From assembly GCF_002368195.1 (NCBI RefSeq), contig NZ_AP018178.1, positions 6,104,145-6,168,144 on the forward strand: DNA of 64,000 bases. The letters are read 5' to 3'. A program made the translations under genes and the position numbers. The DNA is from Calothrix sp. NIES-2100 (GTDB lineage Bacteria > Cyanobacteriota > Cyanobacteriia > Cyanobacteriales > Nostocaceae). Positions within the stretch are counted from its first letter, which is position 1; the number at the start of each line of letters is the position of its first letter. Below, piece after piece: positions 1-8,462 of this stretch. The notes below the pieces were generated by a model. That model had not been told where the DNA came from and made no database searches. It worked only from the letters and a program-made list of their open reading frames with translations.

Positions 1-1136
1 GCAACTCTTCCAGGGGTCAAATTCCCCTGAGACTTCTGCCAAGGTAGAGGATTGTCAGTCACGATATCACGGGCTAACCACAATTCCCAAGTCATCACAG
101 GCATGAGGTCACTCCATCTTTCACTTTGCTTGGGAGTGCTCAACTGTGGCACTGTCCAATGTAGACGTTGCTTTAAAAAGCGATACCAATGGTCAATGGT
201 AAAGCGACGCAAGTAAAGACACCAAACTTCCTCTAGTGGTGGCATTTCTTCTCCAACCCAAGCTAACCACAAAGGTTTGGACACTCGTTCATTGCCTTGT
301 GTGTCGAGACGTTCAACCCTGATGAGTAACATCGGACGCGCCGCCGCCTTACGGAAATGTAAATTCTTCCAAAGGCTAATCCTTACCCGTTGTAGTTTCG
401 GATCATCCAATTCTAAAACAGATTCTGCATCACTCCATGTTGTGGGTTCATTAAGTTTGAATTTAGACCCGTGTTTCTTGGGACGTCCCTTACCCGAATA
501 AGCTTCAGGCTGACCCCATAAACAAAGATTTGAGCGCAATCGTACCAAAATATCTGCGGGAATACTGGCAGTTTTTAAGACAAAAGGCGCACACCCATAT
601 TCACTATCCCAAACTGAAATCGGTCTAACAGGTAAATATTTACACACCTGTTTTAGTTGCCAAATCGCTTTTGAGATTGGACTTTCCCCACTTGTGATCC
701 GTTCATGTCTCAAAGGTAGTGCCCAACTACCTGATTTTTCAGGTATCCAGGCAATTGTGCTATATCCTTGACCAATGGTAATCGGTTTATTTCCTGCTAT
801 GGATGCGCCACTATGCTCATAAGTCCTCTCTTGTAACGTTACTGCATCTGGGCGTGACCAGTTTGTATGATCTCCTGCTAACAATGGTCGTTCCTCTGCT
901 GGGATATGTTTGATATATAGCTGCATCAATTTCTGTCTCTGTGGTCTGCTATCTTGTAAGGCTTCATAGATGCTTGGCCACTTGCGTCTAAATACTGGTG
1001 ATAAGGATAAATCTGCTAAGGAATAAACATTGCGGGTTAGCAATATCGCATCTGTTAATTCAAAGGTCGCATCTTTGGCTCTACCTAAATATTTGTAAGC
1101 TACTTGACGAAACTCTTCAAGTCTGGCATTTTTCAT
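1..1136 (-). CDS. IS4-like DDE transposase, 3' end cut by window edge
   Basis: I translated the minus strand from the ATG at 1136. The frame stays open to base 1, giving about 378 residues without a stop, so the 3' end lies outside the window. Candidate catalytic acids are D89 (LLAGDHTNW) and D177 (SVWDSEYG). A Y-x2-R-x3-[E/D]-x6-K signature is formed by Y308, R311, D315 and K322. This fits the IS4-type YREK box, except that Asp replaces the usual Glu. The protein would cut and join the ends of its own element. It lies between the missing 5' part of hsdS and the surviving 3' part, so it probably inserted there. The exact IS family is not certain, and whether the enzyme is active cannot be judged without its end. 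Confidence 0.75.
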   Translation of the reverse strand, partial: MKNARLEEFRQVAYKYLGRAKDATFELTDAILLTRNVYSLADLSLSPVFRRKWPSIYEALQDSRPQRQKLMQLYIKHIPAEERPLLAGDHTNWSRPDAVTLQERTYEHSGASIAGNKPITIGQGYSTIAWIPEKSGSWALPLRHERITSGESPISKAIWQLKQVCKYLPVRPISVWDSEYGCAPFVLKTASIPADILVRLRSNLCLWGQPEAYSGKGRPKKHGSKFKLNEPTTWSDAESVLELDDPKLQRVRISLWKNLHFRKAAARPMLLIRVERLDTQGNERVSKPLWLAWVGEEMPPLEEVWCLYLRRFTIDHWYRFLKQRLHWTVPQLSTPKQSERWSDLMPVMTWELWLARDIVTDNPLPWQKSQGNLTPGRV

Positions 1137-1229
1137 GTTGGCAGGTGAGTAATGGTAGTTCTTTTCTCACCTTCTACCAAAAGGGGGACTGTATTCAATC
1201 AGACACCCCTTTTTGTTGCTCATTATCTG

Positions 1230-1310
1230 ATAATGATAATCGAATAAGGGGGGTGGGAGAGAAACGAGCGTCGCTCGTTTCTCTCCCACCATTTTCATGA
1301 TTATCATTAT
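1230..1310. repeat. Long two-tier hairpin next to the transposase start
   Basis: Inner arms 1252-1270 and 1272-1290 are perfect 19-base inverted repeats around a single T. Outer 12-base arms (ATAATGATAATC at 1230-1241, complement at 1299-1310) flank them. A further small inverted repeat (AAAAGGGG/CCCCTTTT) lies at about 1180-1215. The position just upstream of the transposase gene suggests an IS end or an insulating hairpin that blocks read-through transcription. This is inference from structure and position. Confidence 0.6.
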
Positions 1311-1441
1311 TGTATTATTTTCTCGGCAAGCATACTACACAAAAATTGTTCAAGGTCGCCGATGCTTTGAGACTGACAAGATAATATTTTTAACCTCTAA
1401 TTCCATTTGGTTTGCGTTCTCTCATATCGCTTTTAGTCTAA

Positions 1442-2551
1442 ACTCCAGCTAAATATTTACACTTATATATCAAATTAATTAGACCTTTGTGGATGAATTT
1501 TGCTGCTAGTTTGAGAAAAGCACCAAATATTAATGCAGGGGTTGTCAATAATATGGTTTTTCCACTAGCACCTCTAGAAGAACAAAAACGCATTGTAGAA
1601 AAGTGCGATCGCCTCCTCTCAACCTGCGACGAAATCGAAAAACGCCAGCAGCAAAGGCAAGAGAGCATTTTGAGGATGAATGAGAGTGCGATCGCTCAAC
1701 TCCTCTCATCCCAAAATCCCGACGACTTCCGCCAACACTGGCAGCGCATTTGCAATAATTTTGACTTACTATACAGCATTCCTGAAACTATTCCTAAACT
1801 GCGTCAGGCGATTTTGCAATTGGCAGTGCAGGGTAAACTTGTGCGTCAAGATCCAAATGATGAACCAGCTTCTATTTTGCTACAAAAAATTAGAGATGAG
1901 AGAGCAAAACTAGATAATGAAGGTAAAATACATCAGTCTAAACTCCTATCACAAATCGATAAATACAACGAACTGATTAAATTACCTAGTGGATGGATAT
2001 GGTGTAGATTTGGTGAAGTTATTGATTGTTATCGAGGACATAATCCCCCAAAGCATGAGTTCATACGAGAGCCAAGAGAAGGATATGTTCGTTTTATTCA
2101 AATTACGGACTTCAAAACTGATAAAGAGGCTGTATATGTCCCAATTGCCAAGCAGCTTAAGTATGTATATAAAGGTGAAATTGCTATGGCTGCTTACCGA
2201 CATATTGGTAAGCTTTCACGGAATGTAGAAGGAGCATTTAATGTAGCTATTTGTAAAGTAACTGAAATCCCTCCCATGAATAGAGATTACATTGAAAAAT
2301 TAATTGGTAGTGATTTCGTTAAAGGTGAATTACTAAAAGCTTCTGGGAGGGCGCACATACCATCTATGCACACTAATCATCTTCTTTCCTTAGTAGTTCC
2401 TTTACCACCACTTGCTGAACAAAAACGGATTGTAGAGAAGTGCGATCGCCTGATGTCCCTGTGCGATATCCTAGAAACCAAATTGAAACAAGGGCGAGAC
2501 AGCAGCGGGAAGCTGATGGAAGTCGCAGCAAAGCAGGTGTTAGCAAGTTAG
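1442..2551 (+). pseudogene. hsdS: Type I restriction specificity subunit HsdS, 5' half missing
   Basis: The remaining frame encodes about 370 residues, with in-frame coding back to a stop at 1439-1441. It carries two copies of the HsdS conserved element: PLAPLEEQKRIVEKCDRL near the start and PLPPLAEQKRIVEKCDRL near the end. A helical spacer and one target-recognition domain lie between them. HsdS normally has two recognition domains, and here nearly all of the first is lost. The only starts available are TTG 1487 or ATG 1493, and neither has a Shine-Dalgarno sequence. HsdS gives DNA-target specificity to the HsdM/HsdR complex, so this fragment is probably non-functional or at best a half-specificity protein. 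A transposase lies just upstream, which points to disruption by an insertion. No hsdM or hsdR is in the window. Confidence 0.8.
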
Positions 2552-2581
2552 GGAACTCCAAAAAATAAATTATGCCAAATT

Positions 2582-2608
2582 GTAGGGGCGGGGTGACCCC
2601 GCCCCTAC
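2582..2608. repeat. GC-rich hairpin repeat after hsdS
   Basis: Perfect 12-base inverted arms (GTAGGGGCGGGG and its complement) enclose a TGA loop. No T-run follows, so it is more like a dispersed palindromic repeat than a classical terminator. The rest of 2552-2856 holds no gene that I can recognise. Confidence 0.6.
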
Positions 2609-2856
2609 GAGTTGCGGGTTTGGTAAGTTAATAATTGGAATATTTTTTTATTTGGAAGTCCTTTAGCGTAATATCCCGACTATTTTCTACCCATCAAAAT
2701 GCGATCGCTTTTTTAATAAAAAATGATCAAGCTAAGATTTCCTAGGTGGGGGTTTAGGAGATCGTAATCTGTGAACCCGCCCCTACTGCTTGTGAGAAAT
2801 GTGGGTAAAATCCTGACTACAAACTGCGCAAAATTAATGCTATATAGCACTAATCA

Positions 2857-2968
2857 AAAATAATACCAATTCAAATAATGTTTGCGACACATCAATTTAT
2901 TCTAGAGGGCACGGCACTGCCGTGCCCCTACCATCTGTCGCATTCTTTTTTCAAATTGGTATTATTTT
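2857..2968. mobile_element. MITE-like element, 112 bp, at the 3' end of the SDR gene
   Basis: Perfect 15-base terminal inverted repeats (AAAATAATACCAATT at 2857-2871, complement at 2954-2968) bound it. Inside are nested inverted repeats TGCGACA/TGTCGCA and a GGGCACGGCA/TGCCGTGCCC core. It has no coding capacity. Its terminal sequence ATACCAATT is shared with two longer elements at 8314-8462 and 18833-18980. The right end overlaps the TAA stop of the SDR gene (2967-2969). Confidence 0.6.
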
Positions 2969-3980
2969 AAATTTCATTTTTACCCCAGATACCTAAAGCT
3001 GTAGCAATACCCAATGCTGCAACAGCTAAAGCGCCCCATTTCAATGGCGGATTTTTATCCAAATTTTCTAAGAAACTGGGTATAGACAAATTTCTAAAAT
3101 CTCCCTCAACTTTGTCATAGCCTTCAATTGGCGCAAAAACATTGTTGGGCGCATCTGCTGATTTTGGTTCATTAGTACGCTGTCCTTGAAAAGCGATCGC
3201 TAATAACAGAGAATCAGCTAAGGATGGAGAAACCCGTTGCAGTAAATCTAAGATTTTGCCCACATCCCCAACCACAAAATCACGGGTGGGATGTTCAGCC
3301 GCGTAGAGAATGGCATCACTAACCAAACTCGGTTGATAATATGGCGGTACTCCTGTAGGTTTCACCCCCAATTTAGAGCCAACTTTATTGTAGAAAGGTG
3401 TGTTGATTGTCGCAGGTAAGATAGATGTCACACTGATAGGCCATTTTTCGTATTCTAATTCCACACGTAAAGCATCGAGGAACCCTTCTAAACCGTGTTT
3501 AGCAGCAGAATAGGGGCTTTGTAAAGGTATACTCCGCCTACCTTCCATTGAAGAAATATGAATTAATGCGCCCCGTCCCACTTGTTTGAGATAAGGTAGA
3601 GCTGCCATTGCCCCATATACCTGTCCCATCAAGGTAACATCAACAACTCTGGCAAACTCTTCTGGTGTAATTTTCTCAAAAGGAGCAATCATACCTGTAG
3701 CCGCAGCATGAACCCAAGTATCGATGCGTCCATATTCTGCTACAGTTTGATCGGCGATCGCCTTTACTTGCTGAAAATCACTCACGTCTGCAATCACATA
3801 AATCGCTTCACCGCCCAAATTACGAATCTCATCCACCAAAGACATCAGTCCCGATTCGCTACGAGCAGCAACTACCACCTTAGCACCTCGTTCGGCAAAC
3901 TTCACGGCTGTATCACGCCCAATTCCACTGGAAGCCCCAACGATAGCTACCACCTGCTGACCAATTGGTTTTAATTGCAT
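2967..3980 (-). CDS. SDR-family NAD(P)-dependent oxidoreductase with C-terminal membrane anchor
   Basis: A 337-residue short-chain dehydrogenase. The dinucleotide-binding GASSGIG loop is at residues 15-21, and the catalytic S143/S144, Y157 (YSAAK) and K161 are all present. Classical SDRs have about 250 residues. This one continues with a linker and a hydrophobic stretch at about 316-334 (WGALAVAALGIATALGIWG) ending in KNEI, which suggests anchoring to a membrane. The substrate cannot be inferred. The gene is transcribed alone, with 203 bp of repeat DNA before the next gene in the same direction. Its stop codon overlaps the end of a MITE-like element, so the last few codons may have been altered by that insertion. 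Confidence 0.85.
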   Translation of the reverse strand: MQLKPIGQQVVAIVGASSGIGRDTAVKFAERGAKVVVAARSESGLMSLVDEIRNLGGEAIYVIADVSDFQQVKAIADQTVAEYGRIDTWVHAAATGMIAPFEKITPEEFARVVDVTLMGQVYGAMAALPYLKQVGRGALIHISSMEGRRSIPLQSPYSAAKHGLEGFLDALRVELEYEKWPISVTSILPATINTPFYNKVGSKLGVKPTGVPPYYQPSLVSDAILYAAEHPTRDFVVGDVGKILDLLQRVSPSLADSLLLAIAFQGQRTNEPKSADAPNNVFAPIEGYDKVEGDFRNLSIPSFLENLDKNPPLKWGALAVAALGIATALGIWGKNEI

Positions 3981-4060
3981 GGTTAATTATTCTTAATGCT
4001 TCCCTTCCATGAATAGGCGCGATTTGTGCTTAGTACATCTCTCGCTAGACTTACGCCGGA

Positions 4061-4186
4061 TTGGGGGAAGGGGGGAAGGGGGCAGGGGGCAGGAGGGCAG
4101 GGGGTATGAGGGGACAAGGGGGACAAGGGGGACAAGGTAGACAAATGACCAATGACAAATGACTAATGACTAATGACTAATGACTA
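4061..4186. repeat. G-rich tract and TGACTAA heptanucleotide tandem repeat
   Basis: The gap 3981-4183 contains a G-rich, imperfectly repeated tract (about 4061-4140), followed by tandem 7-base units of the type TGACTAA (about 4144-4186). The repeat runs into the stop codon of the glucokinase gene (CTA on the plus strand, 4184-4186). Such heptamers are typical of filamentous cyanobacteria. Confidence 0.7.
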
Positions 4187-4891
4187 ATTTCGCCACAAAG
4201 CGATGCCGCCTAATAAACCAGTAATATTAGGAATGAGTTTCACATTTAAGGGTAGCTGAAGATTTACGCGGACAGCTTCACCGCCGCCGATGTAAAGGCA
4301 ATCATAATTGAATAGATGTTGTAAAGATGCGATCGCCTTGGATAAGCGCCGATTCCATTTTTTATCACCAATTTTTTCTAAAGCCGCCCGCCCTAGCTGT
4401 TCTTCGTAAGTCTCACCTTTGCGAAACTGATGATGACCCATTTCCATATTCGGGACTAGTTTACCATCGATAAATAAAGCCGAACCAAATCCTGTACCCA
4501 AGGTGATCACTAATTCCAAACCTTTGCCGGCGATCGCTCCCAGCCCTTGCATATCTGCATCATTTATTACTCGTACAGGTTTGTTTAACTGTTTTGATAA
4601 GGCTGTTTGTAAATCAAAACCAATCCAATCCCGATCTAAATTTACCGCCGTTTCCGTCACTCCATACCGCACGACACCAGGAAAACCAACGGAAACACGA
4701 TGAAATTCACCTTGACCGGCTGCTAAAACTGCGATCGCATTAATCACCGTTTCTGGTTTCGCCGGTTGGGGTGTCTCTAACCGTGCCCTTTCCGTTACAG
4801 GTTGACCTGTAATATCTAATACCAAAGCTTTGACCCCGCTACCACCAATATCAACTGATAGAGTGCGAATTGAGCCATTATCTTCTACCAT
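4184..4891 (-). CDS. ppgK: Polyphosphate glucokinase (ROK family)
   Basis: A 235-residue ROK-type sugar kinase. The N-terminal phosphate-binding motif DIGGSGVKALVLD is at residues 14-26. NDADMQGLG carries the likely catalytic Asp, and LGTGFGSALF forms the second phosphate loop. The length and sequence fit polyphosphate-dependent glucokinases, which make glucose-6-phosphate from glucose using polyphosphate (often also ATP). The enzyme is cytosolic and feeds glycolysis or the oxidative pentose phosphate route. The family assignment is firm; the phosphoryl donor is inferred from family. It lies between the SDR gene and argD on the same strand, separated from each by repeat-rich spacers, so no operon is evident. 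Confidence 0.85.
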   Translation of the reverse strand: MVEDNGSIRTLSVDIGGSGVKALVLDITGQPVTERARLETPQPAKPETVINAIAVLAAGQGEFHRVSVGFPGVVRYGVTETAVNLDRDWIGFDLQTALSKQLNKPVRVINDADMQGLGAIAGKGLELVITLGTGFGSALFIDGKLVPNMEMGHHQFRKGETYEEQLGRAALEKIGDKKWNRRLSKAIASLQHLFNYDCLYIGGGEAVRVNLQLPLNVKLIPNITGLLGGIALWRN

Positions 4892-5067
4892 TGCTTTTTC
4901 TCCTGGCTAATTTGTGCTACTTGGTTATTATGCTCCGCTGTCTCTCCTTCGGGTAGAGATGTTTGGATAGTTTTCACAAATGCCATGAGGGGTAGGGGGG
5001 TAGAGGGGCAAGGTAGGAGGGACAATAAGACTGGGAGACGCGGTGACGCGGAGAAATAAATAATTCT

Positions 5068-5109
5068 CAATGCCCCATGCCCAATGCCCCATGCCCAATG
5101 CCCAATGCC
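5068..5109. repeat. CCCAATG/CCCCATG heptanucleotide repeats at the argD stop
   Basis: Tandem 7-base units of the type ATGCCCA/ATGCCCC fill 5068-5109 and directly abut the argD stop codon (5110-5112). The rest of the gap 4892-5067 is G-rich spacer with no gene. Confidence 0.7.
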
Positions 5110-6393
5110 CTAAACTGCGAGAGTCGCTAATGCTTTTTCGACGGCTTGCAAGGCTGTATTAACTTCTGCTTCTGTGACAATTAGTGGTGGTACAAACCGG
5201 AGGACTTTTGGCCCTGCGGGTACAAGTAATACACCTTCGGCGATCGCAACTTTAACGATATCAGCGGCGGTTAGCTGGATATCGGCTTGCAATTCGAGTC
5301 CGTTGATTAAACCCCATCCCCGCACATCGGCGATGAGATGAGGATGTTTGGACGCGATCGCTCTTAGTCCCTCGCGCAGTTGTTCACCTCGCTGTTGGAC
5401 ATTCTGCAAGATATTTTCTGTTTCTAATGTCTGACAAACACTCAGGGCTACTCCACAAGCAAAGGGATTACCACCAAAGGTGCTGGCGTGTTCTCCGGGT
5501 TGGAAGACATCACAGAATTTCTTACTCATCATGGCACCGATAGGGATACCACCACCCAGTCCTTTAGCACTGGTGAAAATATCCGGTTCAACGCCGAGAT
5601 TTTCGTAACCCCATAACTTACCGCTACGTCCCATCCCCACTTGCACTTCGTCGAAAATCAGCAAAACGCCAGTTTCATCACAAATTTGCCGCAGTTTTTG
5701 GAAGTAGGCGCGATCGCCTGGACGCACCCCGCCTTCTCCTTGTAAAGGTTCTAATAATATTGCTGCTACCCGATAATCGCCTTCATCTAGTTCGCTAATC
5801 GCCGCTTCTACTGCCCCAATATCGTTGTAAGGCACATAATGAAACCCCGGAACCAAGGGATCAAAGTATTTTTGATACTTTGGTTGCCCAGTAGCGGTAA
5901 TTGTTGCTAAAGTCCGCCCGTGAAAACTAGCATTGGCAGTTAAAATAATTGGTCGTTCAATTTCTAAGACAGTATGGGCGTATTTCCGCGCTAGTTTAAT
6001 TGCTGCTTCGTTAGCTTCCGCACCCGAGTTACAGAAAAAGACGCGATCGGCACAGGAATGTTGAATCAGCCATTTTGCCAATTCACCCTGTTCGCGAATG
6101 TAGTACAAATTAGAGACATGATGCAGCTTTTGGATTTGGCGTGTGACTGCTTCTACCATCGCTGGGTGGGCATGTCCCAAGGTACAAGTGGCAATTCCCG
6201 CCACAAAGTCCAGATATTCCCGCCCATCTGTATCCCAAACCCGGCATCCTGCGCCCCGTTCTAAGGCTAGGGGAAACCGGGCATAGGTAGACATCACCGC
6301 TTCATCGAAGCTGTTGGCATCAAAGGGGCTAGATGCTAAAGAATCTGACTGCGGGGGGTTGGTGGCTGCTTCAACTAAAGTTTGTCTGCTCAC
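5110..6393 (-). CDS. argD: Acetylornithine aminotransferase
   Basis: A 427-residue class-III PLP aminotransferase. The glycine-rich CNSGAEANEAAIKLAR segment is at 121-136, FDEVQVGMGRSG (PLP-pyridine Asp at 248) follows, and the Schiff-base lysine K277 is in FTSAKGLGGGIPIG. It transfers the amino group between glutamate and N-acetylglutamate semialdehyde in arginine synthesis. The N-terminal 35 residues are a poorly conserved extension. The 295-bp gap upstream separates it from the divergent potassium channel gene, so both promoters lie there. A decayed fragment of a second, related gene is found at 18455-18590. Confidence 0.93.
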   Translation of the reverse strand: MSRQTLVEAATNPPQSDSLASSPFDANSFDEAVMSTYARFPLALERGAGCRVWDTDGREYLDFVAGIATCTLGHAHPAMVEAVTRQIQKLHHVSNLYYIREQGELAKWLIQHSCADRVFFCNSGAEANEAAIKLARKYAHTVLEIERPIILTANASFHGRTLATITATGQPKYQKYFDPLVPGFHYVPYNDIGAVEAAISELDEGDYRVAAILLEPLQGEGGVRPGDRAYFQKLRQICDETGVLLIFDEVQVGMGRSGKLWGYENLGVEPDIFTSAKGLGGGIPIGAMMSKKFCDVFQPGEHASTFGGNPFACGVALSVCQTLETENILQNVQQRGEQLREGLRAIASKHPHLIADVRGWGLINGLELQADIQLTAADIVKVAIAEGVLLVPAGPKVLRFVPPLIVTEAEVNTALQAVEKALATLAV

Positions 6394-6688
6394 TACCGCT
6401 CCTTTAGAAAATATTTGATCGTATAGTTATCTACTAGTGTCGTAGAAATTTCTCAAAAATTTCGACTATTTTCTGCAACTAACATTTTCGGACTGAAATA
6501 TTGACAAGAACACCCAAATATGAAGTATAGATTTCAGCCATTTAACCTTGATTTTTCGACACTTTTTAGACGATGTTTTTTTTGTGAATGCACAAGATAA
6601 TAAATTTGTAAAGTGGGTAATTCCCAGGTTTTTTGACAATTAACCTGCAAATATTATTTTTATTCCCAGTCGCAGAGGTGAAACAATT

Positions 6689-7753
6689 GTGTATTTAATG
6701 CCTGAGCAAAAATATCAACGTATCCAAAAGGAGTTGATGGCAGGGGCGATCGCTCTCGGCTTTGTTTTCTTGCTTGGGACTTTATGGTACTGTCTGGTGG
6801 AGGGTTGGTCATGGGAAGATGCCGCTTACATGACGGTAATTACCTTGGCTACTGTGGGATATGGCGAGACACATCCCCTCGGCAGTCGCGGCAGATTATT
6901 TACCATTGCCTTAATTTTGATGGGTGTAATCAATATCGGTTACATTGTCAATAGATTTACACAAGCAGTAATTGAAGGCTACTTTCAAGAAGGAATTCGA
7001 CTCAGGCAACAGAGGCGTTTAATGGAATCCTTATCAGGACATTACATTATTTGTGGATTTAGTCGGACGGGACGCCAAATAGCTAAAGAATTTCGGGCAG
7101 AAGGTGTATCTTTCGTCGTGATTGATTCCGAGCTGGAATCTGTGCAAAGAGCGCAAGTTGAAGGTTATATAGTATACCAAGGTGATGCCACACTAGATGA
7201 ATCGCTTTTGAGAGTAGGTATAGAGCGGGCGATTTGTATTGTCGCGGCACTGCCATCTGACGCAGAAAATTTATATACAGTTTTATCAGCAAAAACACTG
7301 AATCCAGGAATTAGAGCGATCGCCAGAGCCAGTACAGAAGAAGCTTTACAAAAATTACAACGCGGTGGCGCAGATGCTGTCATTTCTCCTTATATTACCG
7401 GTGGTAAGCGCATGGCAGCAGCAGCCCTTAGACCGCAAATCTTGGATTTTGTTGATGGTATCCTTTCCGGTTCAGACCGCCAATTGTACATGGAAGAATT
7501 TCTTCTAGAAGCAGCTTTTTGTCCTTTTGTGGGACAAAGCCTACAAAAAGCCAAATTGCGATCGCAAACAGGGGCGTTAGTTCTAGCAATTCGTCGCACC
7601 GATGGTAACTTAATTGGCGGCCCAACTGGTGACACTGTATTAATGCCAGGAGATACCCTAATCTGCATGGGTACAGCGGAACAATTGCGTAGCCTTAACC
7701 AAGTTCTCGGCCCCATCGTTTCCCAAAAATTGCGTAAACCGAAAAAAAGCTAA
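6689..7753 (+). CDS. Two-TM potassium channel with RCK (TrkA-N/TrkA-C) domains
   Basis: A 354-residue protein. It has an N-terminal membrane segment (about 17-36), a pore helix with the selectivity filter TVGYG at 55-59, and a second membrane helix (about 70-90). A cytoplasmic RCK domain follows, starting at about 118 with the nucleotide-binding YIICGFSRTGRQIA, and then a TrkA-C-like C-terminal domain. This is the MthK/Kch-type layout of a ligand-gated K+ channel in the plasma membrane. I chose the GTG at 6689 because AGAGGTG lies about 8 bases upstream; an ATG at 6698 is the alternative. The gene stands alone and is followed by repeat DNA. Confidence 0.9.
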   Translation: MYLMPEQKYQRIQKELMAGAIALGFVFLLGTLWYCLVEGWSWEDAAYMTVITLATVGYGETHPLGSRGRLFTIALILMGVINIGYIVNRFTQAVIEGYFQEGIRLRQQRRLMESLSGHYIICGFSRTGRQIAKEFRAEGVSFVVIDSELESVQRAQVEGYIVYQGDATLDESLLRVGIERAICIVAALPSDAENLYTVLSAKTLNPGIRAIARASTEEALQKLQRGGADAVISPYITGGKRMAAAALRPQILDFVDGILSGSDRQLYMEEFLLEAAFCPFVGQSLQKAKLRSQTGALVLAIRRTDGNLIGGPTGDTVLMPGDTLICMGTAEQLRSLNQVLGPIVSQKLRKPKKS

Positions 7754-7949
7754 TCTATTGGTCAGTTGTCAGTTGTCATTTATCTCCCTTGTCCCTCCGT
7801 TCGCGCAGCGTCTCCCCTTGGGAGAAGTTCTGATCGCCGGACGCCGGCGCTCAGACTTCTCTCCTTGTTCTCCTTGTCCCCACACTCCCCACACTCCCCA
7901 CACTCCCCCATCCCCAAATGCCTTAAGTAGCCGGACAAAAATGTTTACA

Positions 7950-8023
7950 GTCATTGCGAACGAAGTGAAGCAATCCCAACCCCTGTGATTGCTTCATTCC
8001 GCTGACGCTCCATTCGCAATGAC
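7950..8023. repeat. Long inverted repeat in a repeat-rich gap
   Basis: Arms GTCATTGCGAA...TGAAGCAATC (7950-7975) and their complement (7987-8023) form an interrupted hairpin of a dispersed cyanobacterial type. The preceding stretch 7754-7949 holds further C-rich and GCGCAGCGTCTCC-type repeats and no gene. Confidence 0.55.
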
Positions 8024-8050
8024 ATTGTGTAATTAATTCTGTCAGCCTAC

Positions 8051-8218
8051 TTATCTCACACCTGATGAGTCTGAATAACCACTAGGGGGTTGTTGATCTG
8101 GCGGTGATTGGTATGCAGATAGTGTAGCCAGAGTTAAGCCTAATATTAGGCTCAAAAAAAAAGTTGTCAAAAGCTGCATATTAAAAAATGTGTGCAAAAC
8201 GCACTTTATGTAAAACAT
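8051..8218 (-). CDS. Small secreted or membrane-anchored protein, 55 aa
   Basis: The start at 8218 is chosen because AGGAG lies just upstream (8223-8227). It encodes 55 residues: a short N-terminus, one hydrophobic stretch (MQLLTTFFLSLILGLTLATL), an AxA-like end (LSAYQ) and a polar, proline-rich tail SPPDQQPPSGYSDSSGVR. This looks like a signal peptide or single anchor plus a short exported tail. I do not recognise a family. An internal ATG at 8179 would give 42 residues but has no ribosome-binding site. Without homologs the gene remains tentative. Confidence 0.4.
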   Translation of the reverse strand: MFYIKCVLHTFFNMQLLTTFFLSLILGLTLATLSAYQSPPDQQPPSGYSDSSGVR

Positions 8219-8313
8219 AATTCTCCTGCCTCTTTTATCAGACGGGCAAAATATTGACAAATTATGTATGAATACAATTCAGTTAACAATATTCATAACT
8301 GCAATATCCCCTC

Positions 8314-8462
8314 ATACCAATTCAATGGGAAGTTGCACATATCTCGCTCCCCCTAAATCCCCCTTTCCAAGGGGGACTTTAATAGCTGTTTTTCCAGTTC
8401 CCCCCTTATTAAGGGGGGCTAGGGGGGATCGAATTCTATGCAGCTTCATAAAAAATTGGTAT
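8314..8462. mobile_element. MITE copy A, 149 bp
   Basis: Terminal inverted repeats ATACCAATT (8314-8322) and AATTGGTAT (8454-8462) enclose internal inverted C/G-rich blocks (CCCCCTTATTAAGGGGGG, CCCCCTTTCCAAGGGGG). Its reverse complement aligns over its whole length to 18833-18980 with roughly 90% identity by eye. It has no coding capacity, so it would need a transposase supplied in trans. Confidence 0.7.

Noticed and set aside
277..501. Plus-strand 74-codon frame
   Set aside because: It lies antisense inside the transposase gene, which is clearly coding on the minus strand.
1438..1668. Minus-strand 76-codon frame
   Set aside because: It is the shadow of the hsdS coding frame and has no start signal.
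4144..4186. Regular tandem repeats that could suggest a CRISPR array
   Set aside because: Units are only 7 bases and directly adjacent without spacers; they are typical cyanobacterial heptamer repeats. The same holds for 5068-5109, 48260-48350 and 62505-62540.
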